Below are positions 1-5,192 of a DNA stretch of 5,192 bases, one piece after another (position 1 is the first letter of the stretch; each line of letters begins with the position of its first letter). Source of the stretch: an uncultured Clostridia bacterium (lineage in GTDB: Bacteria; Bacillota; Clostridia; Oscillospirales; Oscillospiraceae); assembly GCA_937915065.1 (NCBI GenBank), contig CALDMR010000189.1, forward strand, positions 1 to 5,192, in the 5' to 3' direction. Below the pieces are notes generated by a model, which saw nothing but the letters and a program-made list of their open reading frames with translations, was not told the DNA's origin and did no database searches. Made by a program: the position numbers and the translations under genes.

Positions 1-975
1 TTGGTGGAGCAGAATCCGGATTACCTTTCCGGCGTAACGCCCTATATCTCCACCCGTGCAGTGGTGCGCCATGGCACCGATGAATTCAAGCGCACATCAA
101 TTTACGGCGTCAGCGAAGATTATGCCCACATGGCCAGCGGTTTCGGCGATACCCTGCAGGAGGGACGGTTCCTGCAGTATTTGGATGTGTCGCGCAAGCA
201 GAATGTCTGTGTGGTGGGAGCCTATCTGAATCAGGAGGCCTTTGGCGGCAACGGGTTGGGACAGACCATCACCCTTTCCGGCACTCATTATACCGTGGTG
301 GGTGTGCTGGAGCCCTCCGGCGATGTAATTGAAGGCAGCGGAAACGATGTGATCTATATCCCCTATACCAACGCCTGCGGCATGAACGGCACATCAGAAA
401 CAGACTTTTTCATGTTCACCTGTCCCGGTGAGGACACGGCTGCGGTGGGCAAGCAGCTGATCAGTGATTTCCTGTACAGCGTGTATCTGTCTGAGGATTA
501 TTATTACATTATGACCTCTGCCGAGATGATCACCATGATGAATATGATGATCAATGTGATGATGACAGTGCTGATTGCCATTGCGGCCATTTCCCTGCTG
601 GTGGGCGGCATCGGCATTATGAACATCATGCTGGTATCCGTCAGCGAACGGACACGGGAGATCGGTATTCGCAAATCTCTGGGCGCCAAGCGCCGGGATA
701 TCCGTTGGCAGTTTGTGATTGAAGCGGGCACTACCAGTGCGGTTGGCGGTCTGATTGGTATTGTGCTGGGAGCCATTGTTACCACTGTGGCAAGTCCGAT
801 CCTCACTAATATGATGACAGGTATGGGCGGTACCGGTGCGTTCAATGCTGCGCCCACTGCCGGAGCGGTGACCATTGCTTTCGGCGTATCCGTGGGCATT
901 GGTGTGCTGTTCGGTTATTTGCCGGCCAATAAGGCGGCGAAGCTGAATCCCATTGACGCATTGCGTTATGAATAA
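1..975 (+). CDS. MacB/FtsX-type ABC transporter permease, C-terminal part (5' end outside window)
   Basis: Membrane subunit of a MacB-like ABC transporter, a class that uses ATP hydrolysis by a partner ATPase to drive mechanical work across the membrane, often efflux of peptides or drugs or export of a substrate. The visible 324 residues hold most of the extracytoplasmic MacB_PCD-type domain (about 1-175), then the FtsX domain: a membrane helix at about 185-212, the conserved coupling segment MNIMLVSVSERTREIGIRKS (207-226) followed by LGAKRRDI, and two more helices at about 244-267 and 287-307. It ends with the family-typical basic tail KAAKLNPIDALRYE. Related permeases are about 400 residues, so the first membrane helix and roughly 80 residues lie to the left. 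The TTG at position 1 is therefore probably an internal Leu codon, not the start. The exporter ATPase and an adaptor protein would be expected upstream but cannot be seen. The substrate cannot be told from sequence. The SLH gene follows after 16 bp. Confidence 0.93.
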   Translation: MVEQNPDYLSGVTPYISTRAVVRHGTDEFKRTSIYGVSEDYAHMASGFGDTLQEGRFLQYLDVSRKQNVCVVGAYLNQEAFGGNGLGQTITLSGTHYTVVGVLEPSGDVIEGSGNDVIYIPYTNACGMNGTSETDFFMFTCPGEDTAAVGKQLISDFLYSVYLSEDYYYIMTSAEMITMMNMMINVMMTVLIAIAAISLLVGGIGIMNIMLVSVSERTREIGIRKSLGAKRRDIRWQFVIEAGTTSAVGGLIGIVLGAIVTTVASPILTNMMTGMGGTGAFNAAPTAGAVTIAFGVSVGIGVLFGYLPANKAAKLNPIDALRYE

Positions 976-978
976 TCG

Positions 979-984
979 AGGAGG
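979..984 (+). promoter_or_regulatory. Ribosome binding site of the SLH protein gene
   Basis: A perfect AGGAGG lies 4 nt after the permease stop codon and 7 nt before the ATG at 992. It fixes the start there. The reading frame stays open 13 codons further upstream to an ATG at 953, but that lies inside the permease gene, has no comparable site, and would put a hydrophilic stretch in front of the signal peptide. An in-frame GTG at 989 is only 4 nt from the site and is less likely. Confidence 0.85.
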
Positions 985-991
985 CTATGTG

Positions 992-2902
992 ATGAGAAAG
1001 AAAATAACGGCTCTTGTATGTGCGCTGGCGCTGAGTATTTCGCTGGCAGTGCCTGCGGCCCAGGCAGCCGCCGGCGACCGGGGCGAAGTGCTCCAGGTAT
1101 TGGCGGCCATGGGCGTAATGAACGGCGATGAGAAAGGCAACCTGAATCTGGAGGCCAATGTGACGCGCGCGGCCTTTATCAAAATGGCGGTGGCAGCGTC
1201 GGTATACCAGGATATGGCTACAGCCACGGCCCATGTGTCGCCGTTTCCGGATGTGAAATACACCCACTGGGCGGCGGGATATATCAAAACCGGCGTGGAA
1301 GCCGGTTGGATCAACGGCTATCTGGACGGCACGTTCCGTCCGAACAACAGCGTGAAGCTGGAGGAAGCCGTGAATATCTGCCTGAAGATGCTGGGTTATA
1401 CGGACAAGGATTTTTCCACCGGAACGTTCCCCCATCCGCAGCTGGCGCTGTACCGGAATCTGAAAATGAACGAGGGCATCAGCGCCCGGCAGGGGGAGAA
1501 CCTCACCCGGGAGGAATGTGCCCAGCTGATTTATAACACGCTGAATACAGCTGCCAAGAGCGGCCAGGTTTATGCCGCCACGCTGGGCTACGGAGTGGAT
1601 GCGGCAGGCAAGATCGACTATCTGAGCGTGATGAATGCGGAGCTGGAGGGCCCTTATGTGGTGGGTGACAGTTCCTGGACAGACGCCATCGGCTTCACGC
1701 CCACAGTGGTTTACCGCAACGACAGCGAAAGCGAAACCGCTGCCGTACAAAAGTATGATGTGGTCTATTATCTGGAAAAGACCGGCACGGTTTGGGCCTA
1801 CCGCAATCAAGTGACAGGCCTGTACGAAAGTGCCCAGCCCAACCGGAGCAATCCCACATCCGTAACGGTTTCCGGCGTGAGTTACAATTTTGAAAGCTCT
1901 GCGGCGGCATATGCCATGTCCACTACGGGTTCCTTCAAGCCCGGCGACACGGTTACGCTGCTGCTGGGCCGCAACAACACCATTGCGGCGGTGATCGATC
2001 CCACAGATTCCGGCTCTGCCAGCTACGGCATCATTCTGGCCACGGGAACGACCAGCTATATCGATGCCCAGGGCAAGCCCTACACGGCGCCCTATGTGAA
2101 GCTGCTGGGAGTGGACGGCGTGACCTACCAGTATCAAACGGATAAGGGCGGCTACTATAAGGAGGGCGACCTGGTAAAGGTCAGCTTTGAAAACGGCGAG
2201 ACCAAACTCAGCCGCATCAGCAATTCTTCCAAGAACCTGTCCGGCACAGTCAACAGCAGCGCCACAAAACTGGGCAGCTACTCTTTTGCCGGCAATGTGA
2301 AAATTATGGATTATGCCGATGGTTCCGCAGTGGTGATCCCCGCCAACCGTCTGGCTGGCGTCAAGATCGAAAGCGGTAAGGTGGCTTATTATGAGCTCAA
2401 CGGCAGCGGCGAGATCGAAACGCTGATCCTTAAGGATGTCACCGGCGATATGTTCTCCTTTGGTATTCTGACCAAGGATGAAGAGCTCATGGGAATGGGA
2501 GCCGACGGAAATCCCCATGTGGCAGGCCATAGCTACACCATCCCCAGCAACGGCGCAGAGGTGGGGCCCTTGGTGTGCCAGGGCGTGACCTTCCCGGTTA
2601 GCGCGGGCAAGGCTGTCCGTTATAAGATGGACGGTACCAGCCTGGACAAGATGTACAACCTGACCGATGTAAAGCTGATTTCTGCCGAGAGCGGAACGGC
2701 GGTTACGGCCAATCACCAGAAATTCAACATTTCCGGCGGTGTGCAGGTCTATCTGAAGCAGTATCAGAGCGGACTGGGTACTAAGTATTATGTGACCAGC
2801 CTGGATAAGGTCAATGGCGGCGGCTATACTCTGACCGGGTGGTACGATAAAGCGGAATCCGCCGGAGGGCGGATGCGCGTGATCGTGGCAACGGAATCAT
2901 AA
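992..2902 (+). CDS. Secreted S-layer homology (SLH) domain protein, probably cell-wall anchored
   Basis: A 636-residue exported protein. Residues 1-26 form a signal peptide (MRKK, a hydrophobic core, then VPAAQA with likely cleavage after AQA). Three SLH repeats follow. The first, at about 29-70, is degenerate and carries TRAA at 58-61. The second, at about 84-137, is the best match, with FPDV, HWAAGYI, a G-W-I-N-G-Y turn and DGTFRPNN, and has KLEE at 122-125. The third, at about 150-186, has TREE at 172-175. These four-residue sites correspond to the TRAE motif with which SLH domains grip pyruvylated secondary cell-wall polymer. The remaining 440 residues are Gly/Ser/Thr/Tyr-rich and look beta-stranded, with at least two related modules (about 294-334 and 375-409). 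No catalytic motif, LPXTG signal or C-terminal membrane helix is visible. The architecture resembles SLH proteins common in Oscillospiraceae, whose function is unknown. It starts 16 bp after the permease, with no room for a full promoter, so co-transcription is likely. Localisation is well supported; role is not. Confidence 0.92.
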   Translation: MRKKITALVCALALSISLAVPAAQAAAGDRGEVLQVLAAMGVMNGDEKGNLNLEANVTRAAFIKMAVAASVYQDMATATAHVSPFPDVKYTHWAAGYIKTGVEAGWINGYLDGTFRPNNSVKLEEAVNICLKMLGYTDKDFSTGTFPHPQLALYRNLKMNEGISARQGENLTREECAQLIYNTLNTAAKSGQVYAATLGYGVDAAGKIDYLSVMNAELEGPYVVGDSSWTDAIGFTPTVVYRNDSESETAAVQKYDVVYYLEKTGTVWAYRNQVTGLYESAQPNRSNPTSVTVSGVSYNFESSAAAYAMSTTGSFKPGDTVTLLLGRNNTIAAVIDPTDSGSASYGIILATGTTSYIDAQGKPYTAPYVKLLGVDGVTYQYQTDKGGYYKEGDLVKVSFENGETKLSRISNSSKNLSGTVNSSATKLGSYSFAGNVKIMDYADGSAVVIPANRLAGVKIESGKVAYYELNGSGEIETLILKDVTGDMFSFGILTKDEELMGMGADGNPHVAGHSYTIPSNGAEVGPLVCQGVTFPVSAGKAVRYKMDGTSLDKMYNLTDVKLISAESGTAVTANHQKFNISGGVQVYLKQYQSGLGTKYYVTSLDKVNGGGYTLTGWYDKAESAGGRMRVIVATES

Positions 2903-2920
2903 CGGCGCACTTTGATGAGA

Positions 2921-2945
2921 GGGGGCGGGCCTTGGGCCCGTCCCC
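2921..2945 (+). terminator. Rho-independent-type terminator after the SLH gene
   Basis: An 11-bp GC-rich stem (GGGGGCGGGCC at 2921-2931 against GGCCCGTCCCC at 2935-2945, one G-T wobble) closes a 3-nt loop and is followed by TTTAT. It lies 18 nt after the stop codon. The T-run is short, but stem strength and position fit the end of the permease-SLH transcript. Confidence 0.75.
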
Positions 2946-3046
2946 TTTATGCGCTGAAAAGGGCTGGAGCCTTCGACGGCGTTGGCGGGATTTCGGTTGA
3001 GGAAAGGGCGTAGGATCAAAAGCGTGCGAAAATGTGGCAAATACCC

Positions 3047-3075
3047 TTTACGCGGGGCTGCCATACCGTTACAAT
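3047..3075 (+). promoter_or_regulatory. Candidate sigma-A promoter for the SprT-like/PAP2 unit
   Basis: A -35 candidate TTTACG (3047-3052, 4 of 6 to TTGACA) and a -10 candidate TACAAT (3070-3075, 5 of 6 to TATAAT) are separated by exactly 17 bp. Transcription would begin near 3082, just before the AGGAGGT ribosome binding site (3090-3096). The pair sits between the upstream terminator and the next gene, where a promoter is needed. No operator-like repeat is evident. Confidence 0.6.
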
Positions 3076-3106
3076 AGAAAACAGCCAAAAGGAGGTGTAG
3101 CGCATC

Positions 3107-3676
3107 ATGGAACAGCGGGAAGTGTCGGGCCAGATCAGCCTGTATGCTGAAAAAGATGGCCGGCAGGCCCTGCCGGTGGATGCGCTGCTGCAGGATGTCA
3201 TTGCCCAGGCCCGGGCGCTGAATATTCCGGTTTCCGAGCAGATCGATCCCCATGTGCGGATTAACCGCCGCGCTACCAGGCGCTTCGGGGCGTGTTTTGC
3301 CAACAAGCGCAGCGGAACCTTTTTAATTGAGATTTCCGATGTACTGCTGACGGCGTCGGAACAGGCGTGCCGGCAGACATTGGCCCACGAGGTGCTTCAT
3401 ACCTGCTATGGCTGCCAGAACCACAAAAAGCGCTGGCACCATTACGCAGATCTGATGAACAGGGCTTACGGCTATCAGATCGCCCGGACGGACAGTCCGG
3501 AACGATTGGGCGTGGAGAATAAAAGCGTGGTGCGGTATCTGGTGGAGTGTACCCAGTGCGGCGCGGAGATCCCGCGGGCCCGCCGCTCCCGCCTGATCGA
3601 GCATCCGGAGGATTACCGCTGCGCCAGGTGCGGCGGGCATCTCACCGTAAAAACACCGGAGGAGGATGGAAAATGA
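3107..3676 (+). CDS. SprT-like zinc metallopeptidase with C-terminal zinc ribbon
   Basis: A 189-residue cytoplasmic protein (no signal peptide or membrane segment) of the SprT/Spartan-like group. The active-site motif HEVLH lies at 94-98: H94 and H98 should bind zinc and E95 be the catalytic base. A third ligand is probably H106 in NHKKRWHHYADLMNRAYGY, which aligns with the HGxxF/W segment of the family; H111 and H112 are alternatives. The strand before the helix (RRFGACFANKRSG, then TFLIEISDVLL) is also family-like. Two cysteine pairs, C148/C151 and C172/C175, form a zinc ribbon as in longer SprT proteins. The start is set by AGGAGGT 10 nt upstream. In eukaryotes related proteins digest DNA-protein crosslinks; the bacterial role is poorly defined, so the substrate is not claimed. 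The gene overlaps the following phosphatase gene by 4 nt (ATGA), implying one transcript and coupled translation. Confidence 0.9.
   Translation: MEQREVSGQISLYAEKDGRQALPVDALLQDVIAQARALNIPVSEQIDPHVRINRRATRRFGACFANKRSGTFLIEISDVLLTASEQACRQTLAHEVLHTCYGCQNHKKRWHHYADLMNRAYGYQIARTDSPERLGVENKSVVRYLVECTQCGAEIPRARRSRLIEHPEDYRCARCGGHLTVKTPEEDGK
3658..3665 (+). promoter_or_regulatory. Ribosome binding site of the PAP2 gene, inside the end of the SprT-like gene
   Basis: GGAGGAGG sits 7 nt before the ATG at 3673. It selects this start over an ATG 42 codons upstream at 3547 in the same frame, which would lie deep inside the SprT-like gene and add a proline/arginine-rich stretch unlike the family. Confidence 0.8.
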
Positions 3677-4176
3677 CGCCGGAGCGCTATGAAAAAATTG
3701 CCGGGCCGCTGCGCCGGTATCCAGGGGCGGTGCGGGCGCTCAAGGGAGTCAACCGGGTGCTGACTGCGTTGTGCTATGTGCTCTATCCGCTGCTCTTGCT
3801 CAACCTGTATGCAGTGCGGGACGAGCGGTTGTGGCAGTGCGTGGTGGTGCCTGCGGCGGCCTTTGTGCTGCTCAGCCTGTTTCGGGGGCTGTGGAATGCG
3901 CCGCGGCCCTATGAACAGGGGATAGATTCCCTGATGAAGAAAAAAACGGAGGGCCATTCCTTTCCCAGCCGTCATGTGTTTTCCGCCTTTGTGATCGCTA
4001 TGGCGTGGCGGGCTGTATATCCGGGCGTGGGTACGGCTCTGCTGGCAGTGGGGCTTTTGCTGGCGGTGATCCGCGTGGTAGGCGGCGTCCACTATCCGAA
4101 GGATGTGGTAGCCGGCGCTGTGGCCGGTGTGGCTGCCTGGTGGATCGGCGAAGGGATCTTTGCGCTGCTTCTCTGA
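3673..4176 (+). CDS. PAP2-family membrane phosphatase
   Basis: A 167-residue membrane protein of the type 2 phosphatidic acid phosphatase (PAP2) superfamily, whose bacterial members remove phosphate from lipids such as phosphatidate, phosphatidylglycerol phosphate or undecaprenyl pyrophosphate on the outer face of the membrane. All three signature motifs are present: motif 1 as R71-x6-R78-P79 (the usual lysine replaced by arginine), motif 2 as SFPSRH at 96-101 (usually PSGH), and motif 3 as R134-x5-H140-x3-D144, giving the nucleophile H140 and the supporting H101. Hydrophobic segments at about 29-47, 54-71, 103-116, 119-137 and 145-166 fit the compact helical fold of small PAP2 proteins. The start is the ATG that overlaps the SprT-like stop codon. 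The substrate cannot be decided from the sequence; undecaprenyl pyrophosphate recycling is one reasonable guess for a protein this short, but a lipid phosphatase is equally possible. Confidence 0.92.
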   Translation: MTPERYEKIAGPLRRYPGAVRALKGVNRVLTALCYVLYPLLLLNLYAVRDERLWQCVVVPAAAFVLLSLFRGLWNAPRPYEQGIDSLMKKKTEGHSFPSRHVFSAFVIAMAWRAVYPGVGTALLAVGLLLAVIRVVGGVHYPKDVVAGAVAGVAAWWIGEGIFALLL

Positions 4177-4182
4177 AAAATC

Positions 4183-4222
4183 AACTCCGCCCGTACAGTT
4201 TTTATGCTGTACGGGCGGAGTT
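4183..4222 (+). terminator. Rho-independent terminator after the PAP2 gene
   Basis: A perfect 16-bp stem (AACTCCGCCCGTACAG at 4183-4198 with its complement at 4207-4222) closes an 8-nt T-rich loop (4199-4206). Its last bases run into TTTT (4221-4224) followed by GCTTCT. It starts 6 nt after the stop codon and ends the SprT-like/PAP2 transcript. An A-run before the stem would supply a U-run on the opposite strand too, but no minus-strand gene reads through here. Confidence 0.9.
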
Positions 4223-4226
4223 TTGC

Positions 4227-4255
4227 TTCTGCGGACAGAGCGGGCGGCATAGAAT
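4227..4255 (+). promoter_or_regulatory. Weak promoter candidate for the DUF6512-like gene
   Basis: TAGAAT (4250-4255) matches the -10 consensus at 5 of 6 positions and would start a short leader near 4262, just before the purine-rich ribosome binding region. The hexamer 17 bp upstream (TTCTGC, 4227-4232) is a poor -35 box. A promoter is expected here because a strong terminator lies just upstream, but this exact placement is uncertain. Confidence 0.3.
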
Positions 4256-4278
4256 GATGGGGAAAGGGGAGAGGGAAT

Positions 4279-4803
4279 ATGGATCGTGCTGTGCGGCAGT
4301 GTGCTGCCGTATTTCTCATGACCGTGGGCGTGGCAGTTGTGCTCCGATGTGCTTATCAGGCGGCGCCGGGGGTGTTGTTGGGGCTGTTTGCGCCGCAAAA
4401 CAGCAGCGTGTGGGAGTTGTCTAAAATTGGATTGTGGCCCTGTTTGGCTGCGGCTCTGCTTGGCTGTGCGCCCAGGCGGGGGCGGCAAAGCCTTTGCGCA
4501 TATCTGATGGTAGCCGCGGCGCTGCCTGTGGCCCTGCTGTTTGTTTACTGGTTCTTCCACCTGGTCTGCGGAATTTGCAGCGGCCTGTTGGATGCCGCGG
4601 TTTGGGTATGTTTGCTGGCAGTGGGCGATATGGTGGCCCTGGCCCTGGGGAAAACGGGGCGGATGGATCGCTGTGCGGTGATGGCGTGGGCGCTGGTGGG
4701 GATCTGGGCCTTTGTGTACACGGTGTTTTCTCTGTATCCGGCAGAGCTTCCGCTGTTTGCGCAGTGTGCGCCAAGAGCTGCGATGGCCGTGATCGGTTGG
4801 TAA
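4279..4803 (+). CDS. DUF6512-like integral membrane protein of unknown function
   Basis: A 174-residue very hydrophobic protein with about five membrane segments (roughly 8-28, 47-64, 75-95, 104-124 and 133-152). The most telling segment is LFAPQNSSVWELSKIGLWP at 36-54, which resembles the family hallmark LFsPvNESvWEHLKLlffP of DUF6512 proteins. Near the C-terminus, SLYPAELPLF (151-160) matches the family's second conserved stretch (YPP-x-LPLF). The usual Glu in NES is Ser here, and the His after WE is Leu, so this is a divergent member. No enzymatic residues can be named and no function is known for the family. The start is supported by a purine-rich stretch with GGGGA (4266-4270) 8 nt upstream of the ATG. 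It appears to be a single-gene transcript between two terminators, converging with queH. The family assignment is from memory of the motif. Confidence 0.8.
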   Translation: MDRAVRQCAAVFLMTVGVAVVLRCAYQAAPGVLLGLFAPQNSSVWELSKIGLWPCLAAALLGCAPRRGRQSLCAYLMVAAALPVALLFVYWFFHLVCGICSGLLDAAVWVCLLAVGDMVALALGKTGRMDRCAVMAWALVGIWAFVYTVFSLYPAELPLFAQCAPRAAMAVIGW

Positions 4804-4850
4804 AGCGCAAGCCGCCGTGCTCCCGAGGGAGCACGGCGGCTTGCGCTTTA
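4801..4850. terminator. Bidirectional terminator between the DUF6512-like gene and queH
   Basis: A perfect inverted repeat of 24 bp per arm (4801-4824 and 4827-4850) with two central bases; as RNA this is a 23-bp stem with a CGAG tetraloop. The GC-rich core is flanked by AAA on the left and TTT on the right, so transcripts from either side form the hairpin and then run into UUUA. The stop codon of the plus-strand gene (TAA, 4801-4803) and that of the minus-strand gene (TAA on the minus strand, 4848-4850) are the outermost three base pairs. Confidence 0.88.
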
Positions 4851-5192
4851 GTCTTCAAAATGTACCATGGTATGCTCCTTGTCCCGAGCAATGGCTTTGC
4901 AGTAGCGGTCTTCTTCGCTGAAAATGCAGCCGCAGTGTTTCTGCATATAGAAGCCCAGGGCTTTGGCTTTGTTATGGCCGTCCCGAAAACCGGGGCGAAA
5001 ATCCCGATAGAGGAAAGGAATGCCGTATTTGGAAGCCATGGTATTGCCCAGCTCGCGGATCAGGTCATGATCTTGGTAGGGAGAAATCAGCAGAGTGGTG
5101 GAGAAGCTGTCGAACCCGTTCTCTGCGGCATAGCGGGCGGTGCGATCCAGGCGGCAGGCGTAGCAGTAGCGGCAGCGGTGGTCGATATCCTG
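4848..5192 (-). CDS. queH: Epoxyqueuosine reductase QueH, C-terminal part (5' end outside window)
   Basis: The last 114 residues of QueH (formerly DUF208), the iron-dependent enzyme that reduces epoxyqueuosine to queuosine at position 34 of tRNAs with GUN anticodons; it replaces the cobalamin-dependent QueG in many Firmicutes. The frame is open without a stop to the right edge. Visible family motifs, counted from the edge, are RCRYCYACRLDRTARYA (6-22) with three closely spaced cysteines, GFDSFSTTLLISPYQDHDLI (26-45), YGIPFLYRDFRPGFRDG (55-71) and the C-terminal CGCIFSEEDRY, preceded by YMQKH. The cysteines are expected metal-site ligands. The ATG at 5039-5037 is internal, since the conserved region continues upstream of it. 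About 60-90 N-terminal residues, with the CC-x-PC-type motif, are missing because of the window edge, not because of a mutation. It is the only minus-strand gene, and its promoter lies to the right. Confidence 0.97.
   Translation of the reverse strand, partial: QDIDHRCRYCYACRLDRTARYAAENGFDSFSTTLLISPYQDHDLIRELGNTMASKYGIPFLYRDFRPGFRDGHNKAKALGFYMQKHCGCIFSEEDRYCKAIARDKEHTMVHFED

Noticed and set aside
1..3. TTG as the start codon of the permease
   Set aside because: It is simply the window edge; the protein lacks the first membrane helix and there is no upstream sequence to judge.
842..2716. A 624-codon open frame on the minus strand, antisense to the SLH gene
   Set aside because: It is codon-aligned with the sense gene, so its stops would only come from sense TTA, CTA and TCA codons, which this CTG/AGC/TCC-preferring gene avoids. 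It has no good start signal, and its His/Arg/Ile-rich product resembles no protein. The sense gene has a signal peptide, SLH repeats and a perfect ribosome binding site.
2915..3013. A possible 32-residue small ORF between the SLH and SprT-like genes
   Set aside because: It has no ribosome binding site and its first third is the terminator hairpin. The low-complexity product has no recognisable feature.
2949..3046. Possible ncRNA or riboswitch in the intergenic region before the SprT-like gene
   Set aside because: I see no strong stem set or known riboswitch core. The region also lies upstream of the candidate promoter, so it would not be in the leader.
3613..4560. A 315-codon open frame on the minus strand across the PAP2 gene, terminator and DUF6512-like gene
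   Set aside because: The product is rich in Pro, Arg, His and Gln with no domain, and it crosses a strong terminator and two well-supported plus-strand genes. It is an artefact of GC-rich sequence.
5037..5039. ATG on the minus strand as the start of a 63-residue protein
   Set aside because: The frame continues open to the right edge and the added 51 codons encode conserved QueH motifs, so this Met is internal.

Overview
The window looks like a stretch of chromosome from a GC-rich, anaerobic, Gram-positive Clostridia bacterium, most likely of the Oscillospiraceae/Ruminococcaceae type. The clues are strong AGGAGG-type ribosome binding sites, a secreted S-layer-homology (SLH) protein, a DUF6512-type membrane protein, a QueH-type queuosine enzyme, a CTG-rich codon style and compact intergenic regions. 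The genus assignment is inference; there is no rRNA or other direct marker.

Layout: (1) 1-975, the 3' part of a MacB/FtsX-type ABC transporter permease cut by the left edge. (2) 992-2902, a 636-residue secreted protein with an N-terminal SLH region, 16 bp after the permease and so probably in the same transcript, which ends at a GC-rich hairpin (2921-2945). (3) A promoter-like pair (3047-3075) followed by a two-gene unit: a SprT-like zinc metallopeptidase (3107-3676) and a PAP2-family membrane phosphatase (3673-4176) that overlap by 4 nt. The unit ends at a perfect 16-bp terminator stem (4183-4222). (4) 4279-4803, a hydrophobic DUF6512-like membrane protein. (5) On the minus strand, the 3' part of queH (epoxyqueuosine reductase), cut by the right edge. 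Genes 4 and 5 converge on a perfect 24-bp inverted repeat (4801-4850) whose outermost base pairs contain both stop codons.

How the genes may work together: the exporter permease and the SLH protein plausibly form one envelope-related operon, with the SLH protein held on the cell wall close to the pump or exported independently by Sec. The metallopeptidase/phosphatase pair is translationally coupled but has no obvious shared pathway. QueH belongs to tRNA queuosine synthesis and appears unrelated to its neighbours. There is no sign of mobile elements, CRISPR arrays, tRNA or rRNA. Most of the window is ordinary core-type gene content. The points worth a second look are the permease/SLH linkage, the repeated beta modules of the SLH protein, and the shared stop-codon terminator.
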